Notes: generated by a model from the sequence alone, not told the origin. Counted from the stretch's first letter, positions 22,122-33,812 are shown. The stretch is 64,000 nucleotides of DNA from Fonsecaea monophora (GCF_001642475.1 NW_019173996.1:1-64000); one strand, 5' to 3'. Program-made: numbers and translations.

Positions 22122-23315
22122 ATGGCTTTACCCAGCCTGAGAGCAGCAACATGCCACATCTCACCCCACATTCTCTCTGCTGCTCGCACAACTCAGAAGA
22201 CCATTCAATGCATTAACATAGCTGCCAGACAATCCGCAAATCTTGTCGTCTTTCCCGAAGCATCAATCCCTGCGTTTCCACTATGGTCATCACTCCTCCC
22301 GCCGACGCACACTCATCATTTCTTCCGACGGATGGTGCAGGAGTCGGTCTATGTTGACGGCGAAGAGATCTCTGCCGTCCGTCAAGCAGCCCATGACAAT
22401 CATGTAGTGATCAGTCTGGGAGTATCTGAGAAGGTACGGTACAGCGCGGGCACTCTTTTCAACACCAATATCATCATTGGCGAGGATGGCGAGATTCTGG
22501 TGCACCATCGCAAATTGATGCCTACATTCTTTGAGAAGTTGACCTGGGCTCCTGGCGATGGCTATGGTTTACGCGTGGCACAGACCCGGTACGGCAAGAT
22601 TGGAGCCCTGATCTGTGGTGAGAACACCAACCCACTGGCCAGATATACCCTCATGGCACAGGGAGAGCAAATTCACATTTCCACCTGGCCTGCCATCTGG
22701 CCTACCCGAGTGATGGTCGAGAACACCGGCAATCAAGGCAATCCTGTAAGCACAACGGGTCGCAATTATGACAACATTGCGGCAAATCACACACGAGCAG
22801 CCGCTCACTGCTTTGAGGCCAAATGCTTCGGGATCATGAGTGCAGGCTATCTTGATGATGCTGCCATGGCTGACATTGCCTCGATGACAGAGGCACCAGA
22901 GGATATGCACAGGAAGCTAGCAAGCTATCCACAAGGAGCAAGTCAATTCCTGGATCCGACAGGCAAGGTTGTCCAGGGAGGTTTCGCCATGGAGCTCACC
23001 CAGGACCAACGCCTAGATGCCCAAAACATGATCACGAACAGGGAAGCAATTCTATTTGCGGATCTCGACCTGAATGAATGTATAGAAGGCAAGCAGTACC
23101 ATGATGTGGTTGGCGGATATCAGAGATTTGACGTTTTCTCGTTGCAAGTAAATCGTCAGCGTCATGAGCCTGTACAATTCCATGGCGGGAACGAGAATGG
23201 ATCGAGCCTGAGGAGCAGCAGCCTTGGGAACGATGAGCAGAAAAGTTCCGGCGGGAAAAGGAAGGGAAGGGTCGGAGTGAGATTATTGAACAAAGATCCG
23301 GTGGAAGCGGGATGA
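22122..23315 (+). CDS. Nitrilase (aliphatic/aryl nitrilase branch)
   Basis: Intronless, 397 aa. The catalytic triad of the nitrilase superfamily is visible: Glu46 in VVFPEASIP, Lys131 in HHRKLMPTFFEKLTW and Cys165 in GALICGENTNPLARY; the second structural Glu (E138) is also present. The CGENTNPLARY wording is that of branch 1 nitrilases, which hydrolyse R-CN to the acid and ammonia, rather than cyanide hydratases or amidases. The C-terminal 45 residues are Ser/Gly/Lys-rich and probably disordered. Likely cytosolic. Substrate not predictable from sequence. Confidence 0.93.
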   Translation: MALPSLRAATCHISPHILSAARTTQKTIQCINIAARQSANLVVFPEASIPAFPLWSSLLPPTHTHHFFRRMVQESVYVDGEEISAVRQAAHDNHVVISLGVSEKVRYSAGTLFNTNIIIGEDGEILVHHRKLMPTFFEKLTWAPGDGYGLRVAQTRYGKIGALICGENTNPLARYTLMAQGEQIHISTWPAIWPTRVMVENTGNQGNPVSTTGRNYDNIAANHTRAAAHCFEAKCFGIMSAGYLDDAAMADIASMTEAPEDMHRKLASYPQGASQFLDPTGKVVQGGFAMELTQDQRLDAQNMITNREAILFADLDLNECIEGKQYHDVVGGYQRFDVFSLQVNRQRHEPVQFHGGNENGSSLRSSSLGNDEQKSSGGKRKGRVGVRLLNKDPVEAG

Positions 23316-23867
23316 ATGGTGACTGGCCGAAGGTTTACGAGTAGTTACCGGTAAAAGGGGCTCATCCTAAATAGATATAACCTCGGGAGTTTGTGACAGT
23401 AAGTTACAAGGACAGATCCCAACTTCCACCTTCCTTCTTGTAGACGAACCGAGACTGCTAAAGGTTACAGCCTCGCTATGTATACTCGGTACGAGGTAAG
23501 TACTCCTGATACTGCAGAGACATGATATCCTCTGTCCAACTTCGAGGTCAATCACATGTTTGCGTCTTGACAAAATGACACAGAAATCAGTCATTTGAAT
23601 CTTGCCACGTGACTACACTGCATATCTTGGCGTCGCGGATGCCGAGTTTATCCGTTGCCGATCAAAATTTCCATTTACCTTTTCGGCAATCGAATGATTG
23701 ACACTGGAAATTCAAGCAGGGTCGTTGTCGCCTTGCATTGTACAACCAGCAATACCGTTCTTTTCCCTCTTTGACTGTATAGTTCTGCTTCTCTCTAGCC
23801 TTTTCTCCGCCACTCGTGCAGGCTTCGTTTTCTCCATCTCCTTCTAAGCTAACCCCGCAAACCGTTC
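23316..23867. other. Intergenic, 0.55 kb
   Basis: 3' region of the nitrilase gene and promoter of the carrier gene; a pyrimidine-rich stretch precedes ATG 23868. No gene seen. Confidence 0.55.
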
Positions 23868-25098
23868 ATGACCTTTCCTGCGGCGACTCCCCAACCTTTC
23901 CAGGGTACCAGCACAAGAGGAGAAGGTCCTCTGATCCTAGAGTCGAAGGAGACCGGACAAGTTGTACCCGGGGGACAGAATGACCAGGCGACTGCGGTGA
24001 CCAAGGACGGGCCCAAGGCGAAACCATGGGCCCATTTCGTCGCGGGAGGGTAGGCGCCCAAAACTAGACTCCGTTCTATGACTGTGTACAAACTCATGAT
24101 GTTTTAGTATCGGCGGCATGGCCGCGGCCACCCTCACCTCTCCTCTTGACGTCTTGAAGACCCGATTACAGTCCGATTTCTACCAAGCGCAACTCAGAAC
24201 CCTACACGCTCAACATCCTTTGCCACATAAACTCACCTTCACCTCCGTCCCCAGAGCAGCATTCTTCCACATCGCCGAGACTGTCCAGATATTGCGATCG
24301 ATATACCAACATGAGGGGTTTCGGGCGCTATTTCGAGGTCTAGGCGCAAATCTGATCGGCGTTGTGCCCGCCAGGAGTATCAATTTCTACGTTTACGGGA
24401 ATGGCAAGAGAATCCTAAACAATTACCTCAATCCCGAAGGGCGAGAGAATGTCTGGACCGTCCACCTTCTTGCGGCAGCCACGGCGGGAATTGCAACCGG
24501 AACCGCCACAAACCCTATCTGGGTGGTCAAGACACGACTGCAACTCGACAAAAACACTGCGAGTCATGATCCTCTCAAGGGACGACAGTATAAGAACAGC
24601 TGGGACTGTATCAAGCAAACTGTCCGGCACGAGGGTATCCGAGGCCTGTATCGTGGCCTATCGGCCTCGTACTTGGGAGTTACCGAGTCAACCCTTCAAT
24701 GGGTATTGTACGAGCGGATGAAGCTGTCTCTGGCCAGGAGGGAAGCGAAGCGCCTGTCACACCCTGGGTATCAGCGAACAATGCTCGATGACGCGGAGGA
24801 GTTTGGAGGGAAGTTTTGCGCCGCGGCTGGTGCGAAGCTCTTTGCGGCAGTCATTACCTATCCGCATGAAGTTGTCAGAACGAGGTTACGGCAAGCACCA
24901 ACCATCACAACGGAGACAGGCAAAGTCACGATCAAATATACCGGCCTGATACAGTGCTTCCGCCTCGTGGCCAAAGAAGAAGGGCTGGCTGGTTTGTATG
25001 GAGGCATGACGCCGCATTTGCTTCGAGCTGTCCCTGCCGCCGCCGTTATGATGTCGACCTACGAGATTTTCCTACGGCTCTTTGGGACCACTTCATGA
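23868..25098 (+). CDS. RIM2: Mitochondrial carrier, Rim2-type pyrimidine nucleotide transporter
   Basis: Two exons, 23868-24049 and 24108-25098 (58-nt intron GTAGGC...TTTTAG), give 390 aa. Three mitochondrial-carrier repeats carry the signature P-x-[DE]-x-x-[KR]: SPLDVLKTRLQ, NPIWVVKTRLQ and YPHEVVRTRLR. The Trp in the second repeat (PIWVVKTR), the long loop after the first signature and the third-repeat text HEVVRTRLRQ are characteristic of Rim2 / SLC25A33-36. The family exchanges pyrimidine (deoxy)nucleoside triphosphates across the inner membrane and supports mitochondrial DNA maintenance. The N-terminal 55 residues are disordered. Confidence 0.9.
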
Positions 25099-26249
25099 CC
25101 CCTGCGCCGCTGCTAGTCCTGGAGAAACAAGGACAACTTGGTCACCACGTCTTCAGCGTGCCTGTACAATTTGTATCGGTCCTACAGGTCGGGCGTTTCG
25201 TTTTTGCCATTGCATGGAAACAAGGCGTTTCTGGACGTAACCCCGCTTTGGTCCGACATGGAGCAGTAGCCACTACGAATTATCGGCAGAGGCGCCTGCA
25301 TCGGGAGGCCAAGAGGGTTTTAATGGAGAGGCGGATAACTGTCCTGGCTGACAAAAGAAAGATACCCACCTCCAAGCTTTGTATAATACCAACATGTGTT
25401 TGTGTGTATGTAAGAGAGAGACACAGAGAGGAGAGGCATCTTCTCTCGTTCCAATAAAAGTTTCATTGTAATGTTTGTATTGAGCTGCACTGAGGCATAG
25501 CTGATCTTGTTTCAGTTCGTTCTTCTTTTTCCGTGTCCTGTGCCTTTGAAGATGCCGAGTAGTGTGCCTCGCCAGCGTCACCACGTTTACTGGTGTCTTT
25601 TGACAAAGGCGAGGGAGGAATGGTGGGTAGCCCGGTCTATTGACCATGAATGACCGCGCCGACGGTCTCTACCCTGCCCTCCCTTTGAACCGATAGCCCT
25701 AGGGAGATTACAGAAGATGGCACTCCTCGTGATCATCGGTCCAGAAGAGGGTGCTTCCTCCCATCCAGACAATTCAGCGCAGACATTCCACTGCTCCGAA
25801 ATTGAGACCCATCCAAGACGGTCAGTATCTCTTGGTTGATCCTTGACTCTGCACCCTGGTCGACAAACATCTCACTCGTTGAAAGGGCGGTAGGCAGAGC
25901 AATAGTTGTATCCAGCCAATGAGAACGTATTGGATAGAGTTGAGTGTTGACACACACCATTTTCGAGCCTCTGGCGGTGAGAAATGCTTGATCGAGAGCC
26001 AACCGTTTCGCAGGCAGCAATGACGCCAAGGCATGCCGACCGTCTGAATCTGAGGGTCACCCCTGGTCGCCATTGTGAATCCGACCAGGATGTAGGCGGC
26101 TCTTTTGCTCCTGGTCACTTTTGTGGGGTTTTCGATCATTCGAATTCTCTAGTGTGCAAGCGTAATTGCTTGAGAGATGTCCAGCCAGCAGCTGTCAAAT
26201 GCAAAAGGGAGGCGTGTCTAGGGGCCTCCCCCTATCCATGCTGAGGATG
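25099..26249. other. Convergent intergenic region, 1.15 kb
   Basis: 3' regions of the carrier gene (plus) and the kinase gene (minus). A few frames of 80-160 codons are open but have no domain features; nothing is supported. Confidence 0.55.
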
Positions 26250-27424
26250 TTACCTCCTCTTTCGACGCCCTGCCTTGGTCACATTCCTTGCCGCATCCCT
26301 AGCGTCCTCGCCCCGTCGCTTGTCCACATCTTTCGATGCAAGAAGTTCTTGGGCGTCAGGCTCCAGTCTCAGGAATTCTCGGATCGTCCAATCAAAGACG
26401 TTGTCGTACTCAAACCCTTGCTGGCGGAAGAGATTGCTGAATACGCTCCGGAGGCGCTGATAGTCTGGTCGATCCTCATCGCGCAAATTGTGCACATAGT
26501 CGAAGTAGTCCACGAACTCGGTTGGCAGGTCTGCGCAAAGTTCGCTCGTACTGGTCGCCTGCTTTTTCTCCAGAACCAGCAAGTACTTGTCTTCCGGCTT
26601 TGCTTTGAGACCTTGCCAGGGAAGGCTTCCACGGAGGAAATACACAAGCATATAGCCAAGTGCTTCCAGGTCATCGCGCCGGGATTGTGCTGGCGAAAAG
26701 TGTCAGCTGGTCTTCTGGCACTTTCTAAAAATAGTCAAGATGTCGCCTTACGGATGCCTAAATGACCCCTGATACTCGCGTATCTGCATGTGCCTAGTAG
26801 CTGAGGAGGACGCGCTTTCACATCACGAGGAGGACGAGGTGGACTGTTCGAGCCCCATCGATCAGGGTGGCGGTAAATCGCAAGACCTAAATCGGTCATG
26901 TAGACAGTATTCCCTCGCTCACCCAGACCAAGGAGGAAGTTTTCAGGCTTGATATCCCGGTGAAGGTAGTTGTTCGAATGGAGACTCTCGAAGCGACGGA
27001 GTAGTTGATCGGCGAGCATTAGCGTCGTCTTCAGCGAGAATTGGTTGCCACAGTATCGGAACAAGTCTTCCAAGTTTGGCCCGAGTAGCTCAAAGACCAA
27101 AATGGCAAAGTCGTCCCGATCTCCATGCCAGTAGACCTCAGGAAAGCCAGCTTCCCCAGCAAGGGACCGATAGATGCGCACTTCCTCGGAGAGAAAAGAT
27201 GGCGCAACACTGTGATGTTCGAGTTTCATGGCCACTTCGTTGCCCGTTTCAGCGTCACGCCCTGTTTGAACGGAATGAGATTGCATTTCGAAGACATGGG
27301 TTTGTCAAAGAATTGTCGCCATACCAAGGTAGACATGGCCAAAGGAACCAGATCCTATTTTTCGTACCAAGTGGTATCTTCCGCCAAAGGCCATGTTATA
27401 GACATGCTGCATAAAGCTGTCCAT
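26250..27424 (-). CDS. Casein kinase 1 family protein kinase, divergent
   Basis: Three exons: 27424-27325, 27261-26752 and 26689-26250 (introns 63 and 62 nt), giving 349 aa. The glycine loop IGSGSFGHVYLG (24-34), the ATP lysine in VAMKLE (K46), the catalytic loop LHRDIKPENFLLG (D136) and the CK1-specific QSRRDDLEALGYMLVYFLRGSLPWQGL are all present. Two departures stand out. The metal-binding motif reads TDLGLA instead of DFGLA (157-159), and the activation segment has a Pro/Arg-rich insertion (RWGSNSPPRPPRD) before GTCRYASIRGHLG. The C-terminus is short and basic (AGRRKRR), with no CAAX or Cys-Cys tail, which argues against membrane anchoring. It is probably active but is a lineage-specific paralogue rather than Hrr25 itself. 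Confidence 0.9.
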
Positions 27425-27912
27425 CCTGTGTTGTGAAGGTCGTTACAATCGTCCATCGTCGACTTCGACTGAGGGTGTCTTTACGAGGTACTCAGTACTT
27501 GTGGCAGTTTGACCTTGGACGACTCGCTCCACTTTCTCCTGGGGCGCCTTAACTGTACGTGGTTAGGCAGCAACTTGCAAGGTACATAGATCGCACATGG
27601 TTGCCTAGAACCAACCCCGCAAGCCTGAACCTGACACGCTAAGGGTGGCACGCACAGCCCGCTAACGCGTTAATCTCTGATCCAATAAACCATTTCCTTA
27701 GCGCCAGAGGCTTGAAATCGTGTGTTAACCTCCCATCAACGCAGATACACGACTACAAGTCATACGGTGACTGGATGTGAAGTGCGGCATGCATCTCCTG
27801 CCACACCTCCTCTCAACATGCAACCTTACCTAGCCTGCCACCGCTGTTCGTGTCCTTCTTTGAGGCCACCTCCTCACACCTTTCTCCTCGACTCTTCGTC
27901 CTCTCTTCACTC
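27425..27912. other. Divergent promoter region, CK1-like / DUF7924-type gene
   Basis: 488 bp between the kinase start (minus) and ATG 27913 (plus). No coding sequence or strong motif recognised. Confidence 0.5.
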
Positions 27913-29514
27913 ATGTTCGCCCTCGAAGAACCCGAGTCGAGAAAGCGACAGCGGTCCTCACAAGGGCCCGCGGATCTCGAGGCGGAGCCGGTAGCAAAGA
28001 AACAAAAACCTCTGTCGGAAAGCCGTGACCTTCGTTGCCGTGACCTACGTTGTCGTCGTCCTCCCAGCTACTGGAACACGTTGTCCAAGGTTCATTTGAC
28101 CCGCGGCGCTCTCTGGGAGTTTGACCGCTGGAGCATTGAAGAGAAGGTTCAGTCGCCTTGCGCACCCACGTCCAAGGTCGAATATCCCACAGGACGTGCT
28201 GGCCTACGGCTCAAGAGATTTGCTCGATGTGGGGGACCTGATCTTTCACACCTTCGAGGGGTTTGTCTTCTCCTCTGCCGACATGAGCCTGTCTCGGAGA
28301 CTGACTAGAGTTTGTGACAGCTTGCCAACTTGCCGCTTTCGATCCACGACAGGATGAGCGACCATGTTAGCTCCCAAAGCCGGAAACGCTCCTCAGCCTC
28401 GTCGAAGTCGAGTGACTTAGCCAAGATGACCTCTCCTAAGATCACACCTTATAGCGGCAATTTTGAGCAAAAACTGATTGATACTTGTATCTATCCCGAT
28501 GACCACGAACATCCAGATGGACAGTTTGCGCCTGAGCCGGCAAATTTGAGCGATATTCAGGCCGCACAACGGGTCCCTCGACCGTCTCTCTCACCATCGC
28601 GATTTACAGAGGAAGATTTCAGAGCTTTCAAGCGGGCAAATGCAAGAGTGAAAGGCGAGACTACTGGGATTCATAATCTATTCCCTTTGATCGCCGGAAA
28701 CGAAGCAGCCCATCGTTTCGAGATGGACCTGTCACTAAGCAACCTGCAAGCGTTCGACAGAGATCTCAGTGACCCAAAGCCCGACGTCTATCATGGAGTG
28801 GCACTATCGACCATCCACCCGCGGGTGCGCGCTGACTTGGGGACTTACATCATTCCATCGAAGGTCGACATAACTCGTCCGGCCGCTCCGAATTTCTTCG
28901 TCGAGGGCAAAAGCGCTCAAGGACGATCGGACGTGGCAAAGCGACAGGCACTGATTGATGGAGCTGTTGGAGCGCGAGCCATGCACGAACTCCAGAATTA
29001 CAAAGCTAAGGAGCCGGGATATGACAACAAAGCACGAAGCTTCAGCGCAATATACCAGGCAGGCGTTGGTGTCCTCCAGACATACGCGCACCATCTCACA
29101 AAGCCTCCAACTCCTGGAGGGAATCCTGAGTATCACATGACTCTAACTGGGTCCTATGGAATGACACACGACAGGGAGACATTCGTCAAAGGAGCTACTG
29201 CGTACCGACGCAGTCGAGACCTAGCAAAGACAGAGCGGGACAGTCTCATTGCCCATGCCAATCGGGTGGCCCGCCAGATGCCTGCGCCCAGCACCAAGAC
29301 ACGCTTGACGACCAGCCACAAATCCCAGTCAACGGGCCTTGTCACTGGATCAGACTCCTCCGAAGACGAGCTGGCCCTCAACGAAGTGACCCCGGTCAAG
29401 CGCCGAAAACCAAGTGCAGCGTCCGTGAGCTCCGGTTCTGCAACTGGACGAGATGGTCGCTCTGCTTCTGGGGCCTCTATGGCTATTAACAGAGCACCCT
29501 TGGCACCTCCATAG
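27913..29514 (+). CDS. DUF7924-type protein with PD-(D/E)XK-like motif
   Basis: Two exons, 27913-28260 and 28321-29514, with a 60-nt intron (GTTTGT...TGACAG, branch-like CTGAC), give 513 aa. I recall a fungal family with the same parts: a basic N-terminus with KRQR/KKQK nuclear-type signals, a PPSYWNTLSKVHLT segment, a disordered linker, then a conserved C-terminal domain. That domain contains KPDVYHG (D271), FFVEGKSAQG (E311-x-K313), ALIDGAVGARAMHELQNY and a HMTLTGSYGMT segment. PD...ExK is the layout of PD-(D/E)XK nucleases, so a nuclease-like fold is plausible, but activity is unproven. The tail is Ser-rich with further basic patches. The family often occurs in many copies in filamentous fungi. 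The function is not known. Confidence 0.75.
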
Positions 29515-30547
29515 ACTATCATGTCGCATCTAGACGCATTGGACGACCTTCTTTGGGAATTGAACTACCCACACACGGAATGGAACGCACACATCTTCAT
29601 TGGAGAAAACCTTCAGACCTCTCCAGGTGATGCCAAAGCGTGCAGGACTCGGGACAAGGTCGTCAGACACGCCCCATGGTTGGAGTTACTTCAGAGCGGA
29701 TGCACTATAGACATTGCCCGGGTTGGATGTAAAAGCGCAACATTTTCGGTTTCAGCTGCTGTGTTTAGGACACTCTACAGGAAATACTCTGATGCTCGTC
29801 CTACGATGGACAGCCTATTTTTTCGACACCTCGAAACCATTTAGATGAGCCTTAGCAAATCTGTCAACAAATAGAATCAGGCTCGTTTAGAAAAGTGTAT
29901 ACGGGCAAGACGGCCATCTCGGAGACGGTGAAACACAGATTCAACTGATTCGCACAGGTGCGATGTTCCTACAGGTGACGTGGTGGCCGTAAAATACGTT
30001 TCCTCTTGTACTGGGCGGTCCTGCCGTTTCGGGAAAGGTCGAGGGCTGTGCGCGCCGCTGCTTTTGACGGTTATAAAAACCCTAGTCCCCCGTCATCCGA
30101 CTCTGTTCATGATCTATAATAATAATACCTCTAGCGAGGTTCCTAAGGGGACTGGGGGATCAGGCGCCCAATCAACAATCTAGAGGCTACTGCCAAGGGC
30201 TCGAAACCAGAATGACACCCCTTTATCGTATCAGCATAAGTACAGTCTTGACAGAGCTTGGTTGCCTAGGCGGTCAGCCGCATCATACTCGCATTGCCAT
30301 GCACAATCATGCGGAAACAAGAAGGCTAGAAGTCGGCCTTTGAATTTCATTGCTTTGTGACAGTTGCCAAGGCGGGCCAAGTTACATTCGTTTACGACTT
30401 CACTTAGAGTGACAGCCTTATAGTATTCGGCTTTCTGAGTGCTTGACCAGCTCTATCCTTTCCTGACATACGCCTAGACTTACGCGGCCATATTGCAGTC
30501 AGTGCCCCTCATGGTGTCCCGCAAAGTGCCATTGGTGCCATCGCTGC
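29515..30547. other. Intergenic, 1.0 kb
   Basis: Between the DUF7924-type gene and the HET gene. A 107-codon frame (29521-29844) starts six bases after the upstream stop but shows no domain. A G/C-rich imperfect inverted pair (CCTAGTCCCCCG near 30080 and GGGGACTGGGGGA near 30147) flanks an A/T-rich centre. No gene supported. Confidence 0.5.
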
Positions 30548-32716
30548 ATGATGTCGGGTAATTTTTACCAACCTCTGAATCGTTCACGACGCGAGATACG
30601 GCTCATACTCCTGCACAATGATGACCAGGGATTGGAGAGTCGAGATTCACCCAACAGCCCACTGCGATGTCAATTGATTACGACTTCCTTGACGTTTTAT
30701 GATACAAAGTTTGATATCGATGCTAGAGAAGTACTTTCGGCCGCGTCACCGCAAATCAATGGTCTTTATACATTATACGCCCTCTACAAATTGTTTCGTT
30801 TTGCGCAACGGAATGTGCCGCGCATTTTACAGCAAAAGCCTTCCAGGTTTTACGCCCTTTCTTATGTCTGGGGAGATCCGACACGCTTGAGCGACATTGA
30901 GGTCAATGGCCAAGTCGCACGGATTCCTGAAAACTTGGCAGAAGGACTTCGAAGCATTCGAGCAAATACGAATATTCGCGTCATTTGGGCTGACGCAATC
31001 TGCATCAATCAGCAGGACAACGAAGAGAAGTCATGGCAGATTCAGGAAATGGCGACAATATACAAGCGTGCAGCGTGCGTTATTTCATGGCTTGGACGCG
31101 GCACTGCCGAAAGTGACTTGGCTTTCGCTGCATTGCGGAAGTTCAATTTCGGACATGGTCCGCTTCTCAGCAGACTTGTTGATCAAGTGAGACCTTGTAG
31201 CATCGTCGTCGCAGCTATTGGATATGCCATCTTAATGATCCGGGAAGGATTTATGCTTCCGCATGCTGGTCTCGGCTCCTCGCGGACATTTAGAAAAATT
31301 GTCGCGATTTCGGAAGACGCTATATCAACGCTTCTCAAAGATGTTGAGCACCTGGATGCTGTCCTTTCTCTGGCAAATCTCGTATATTGGTCACGGATGT
31401 GGATATTCCAGGAGTTTGCTTGTGCTCGCAAACGGTTATTTCTTTGTGGCGACAGCTTGACCGACAATCTCGACCTCGCCCTGGAAAGTGTAATGCATTG
31501 GCGCGGTCTCTCAGGAGCTTCTGGTGAAAGCAAGCTCCACGCAGCTTTACCTCCGATGATTACAGCAGCAAACAACCTAGGGTTCCGAAGATGGAAGTGT
31601 TATTTAGGGCCAAGGCTAGCGTCAAGGATAGGGCCTAAGGTTTGGCAGTTGCTCTCGAGGTATCGGGAACATGATGCTCCCGTCCTTCTGAGCCTGTTGC
31701 GACAACTCCATTTGCTCCACGCCACAGACGCCCGAGATCATGTCTATGCACTTATTTCAGTGGCTGCAGACCGGCGGGAGTTACACATCACTCCGGATTA
31801 TGCTAAATCAGTTGAAGTCGTCTTCACAGAAATCACATCAGCACTGCTTCGGCACGGCAACTTGGACACTCTGCTTGACGCAACAAGATCGGAACCAAGA
31901 CCTGACCTGCCTTCATGGGTCCCATACTGGTCCAACTTGTCAGAACCGGGTTTTGACCCGCATCTTTATCGTTTACACGGGTCAAGTAACTGGTGTCAAC
32001 GCTGTGCTGGCCTTGATACGTCCCGCTTTCCTGACCTAATCCATCTGGATGGGTTCATTGTTGATGAAATTGTACTTGTGGGGGACACTTACAGGGGCCG
32101 AATCTCTCGCAACAGCGATGGTCCGAACGAGAAGCCATTAAAGCTTCTCAAGTCATGGTTGGATTCGATTGGGACTGCCATTTGGGACCATGATAGGTAT
32201 GTTAAGGATCAAAACGAACAGGAAGCTTCTGCAAGAGAACGCATCACCGCCGATCTTTTGCTTACAGCAACTGTCGGCCTCCCAGCCAAGACTGAACTAG
32301 CTCTACCAATACTCAGTCTCACGGGCCTCCTTACGAACCTCGCGAAATCCACGCGGTTGCAGAAGGAAGTTGTACGGGAGTTGACATTCCCAAAAATCGA
32401 GAGTGAGGAGATCTGGTTGGCGCAGTATGTCACGAAAGTGGTGAAGCTACTCTCGTCTCCAAACGCCGCTCAACCATTTCGAACCTTGACTGGATATTCT
32501 TGCCTAGCCGCCCACGACAGATGTCGAGTCGGAGACCTGGTGGTCATCATACCAGGAGTTGGAATACCTCTGGTGGTCAGAAACACAGGGGCAGACTGTA
32601 CTCCTAGTAGACATATCTACCGTCTGATTGACCAAGCGTATGTGCATGGGATCATGTACGGAGAGTTCTTCAAACAGAAACCTCGTCCTAAACTTGAGAA
32701 GTTGGCGCTCCTCTGA
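30548..32716 (+). CDS. HET-domain (heterokaryon incompatibility) protein
   Basis: Intronless, 722 aa from ATG 30548. The HET domain starts near residue 102 with FYALSYVWGDPT and continues through IPENLAEGLRSIR, VIWADAICINQQDNEEKSWQI and MATIYKRAACVISWLG to MWIFQEFACARKRLFLCGD at about residue 285; these are the three conserved HET blocks. The C-terminal two-thirds (about 300-722) has the usual variable region with DARDHVYALISVA and a late GDLVVIIPG segment, seen in many stand-alone HET proteins. HET proteins trigger cell death on non-self contact, normally with an unlinked or neighbouring partner. No NLR-type partner lies directly beside it. The first 100 residues are not recognisable. Confidence 0.92.
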   Translation: MMSGNFYQPLNRSRREIRLILLHNDDQGLESRDSPNSPLRCQLITTSLTFYDTKFDIDAREVLSAASPQINGLYTLYALYKLFRFAQRNVPRILQQKPSRFYALSYVWGDPTRLSDIEVNGQVARIPENLAEGLRSIRANTNIRVIWADAICINQQDNEEKSWQIQEMATIYKRAACVISWLGRGTAESDLAFAALRKFNFGHGPLLSRLVDQVRPCSIVVAAIGYAILMIREGFMLPHAGLGSSRTFRKIVAISEDAISTLLKDVEHLDAVLSLANLVYWSRMWIFQEFACARKRLFLCGDSLTDNLDLALESVMHWRGLSGASGESKLHAALPPMITAANNLGFRRWKCYLGPRLASRIGPKVWQLLSRYREHDAPVLLSLLRQLHLLHATDARDHVYALISVAADRRELHITPDYAKSVEVVFTEITSALLRHGNLDTLLDATRSEPRPDLPSWVPYWSNLSEPGFDPHLYRLHGSSNWCQRCAGLDTSRFPDLIHLDGFIVDEIVLVGDTYRGRISRNSDGPNEKPLKLLKSWLDSIGTAIWDHDRYVKDQNEQEASARERITADLLLTATVGLPAKTELALPILSLTGLLTNLAKSTRLQKEVVRELTFPKIESEEIWLAQYVTKVVKLLSSPNAAQPFRTLTGYSCLAAHDRCRVGDLVVIIPGVGIPLVVRNTGADCTPSRHIYRLIDQAYVHGIMYGEFFKQKPRPKLEKLALL

Positions 32717-33812
32717 GTTTAGGCTTCAGACGAGATCATCAATAAGTGCGAGCCGATGTCTGAAGGGTACCCGGTCTGGACAGAACCTGTGTTAGAAGAG
32801 CTAACCGACGAACAGCTTCTCGACTGTCGTGATGATGACAATCTAAGTTTCTCCGATGTAGTAAAATAGACCAAGACCGGGATACTTCTATTTCTACTAT
32901 ATTTAATCTCTTCCAGAACTCCAAACATCCCCCCTCAACTCCCGTAGATAGTCATGGTGGAAGAAACGTAGACTGATGGCGAAGAACTGACCTCCTGTCC
33001 CAGCTGCTGGTCCCGTTGTGCTTCACGACCGCGGTCGGACGATGTTCTCCGAACACGGAGTAACTCTGCCATGCACGCAACAAACCATCGCAGATCTATC
33101 GCGCCCCTCCAATTTCGCTTCCGAACGACTTTCCATATTGCCCTGGTGAGTAGAGTCAGTAGTCCTTTCACCACTGAATTTCTCAGAACTTGCCGACAGC
33201 TGCTCGTCTCCTCCAGGTTTCGATCTTCCAGTCAATGTTCTGGAGACGAGACGTTGGCGAGCGGCACATAGCACCAGAAGCGGAATAGTGGCTTGGCGGT
33301 CAGGTCAATGGATCGCCGGCTACATGGGCTCTGATTGGCCTACAGTCACAAATGCCAAGGCCGAGGGCCAAGGCTGAATAATGATTGCCAGAGCCCCAGC
33401 GGAAAGCGCTCACGCTCTCCAGTGCTACAAGGCGAGGTTGTGGCGGAGCTGCTCAGTGTCGAAGCACTGAGACTTAGGATGGCCCATTCCTACATTCGAC
33501 GAGCCAGTCGGAGGGCACGCTACAGGTCGGCCAAGGCTCAGGCTCGACGCGTGTGGCCCCCGATCAGACTGCCAATATCAACAATCCGCCCTGGGTAACA
33601 TTCATGTCGACTTGGCAGTTGCACTGACCTTCACCCAGGTTGATCGACGGCGGGGAATACCTAAGCTTCAGCCGTGGACGACGTCATGCTCACTTTTCCC
33701 GCTTCCCGCAGCTGATTAAAAGCTATATAGAGCCTCGTCTCGAGTGCTCCGACCCCATGCATCACCAATACTTTCCTCTTCTTGCCTTTTCCAAAAAAAA
33801 ATACCCTAGAAA
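32717..33812. other. Intergenic, 1.1 kb
   Basis: Between the HET gene and the secreted hydrolase. Contains a TATATA-type box at 33724-33729, 84 bp before ATG 33813. No gene supported. Confidence 0.55.

Noticed and set aside
29521..29844. 107-codon frame starting six bases after the DUF7924-type stop
   Set aside because: No domain and an unremarkable composition; in a fungus this most likely lies in the 3' region of the gene before it.
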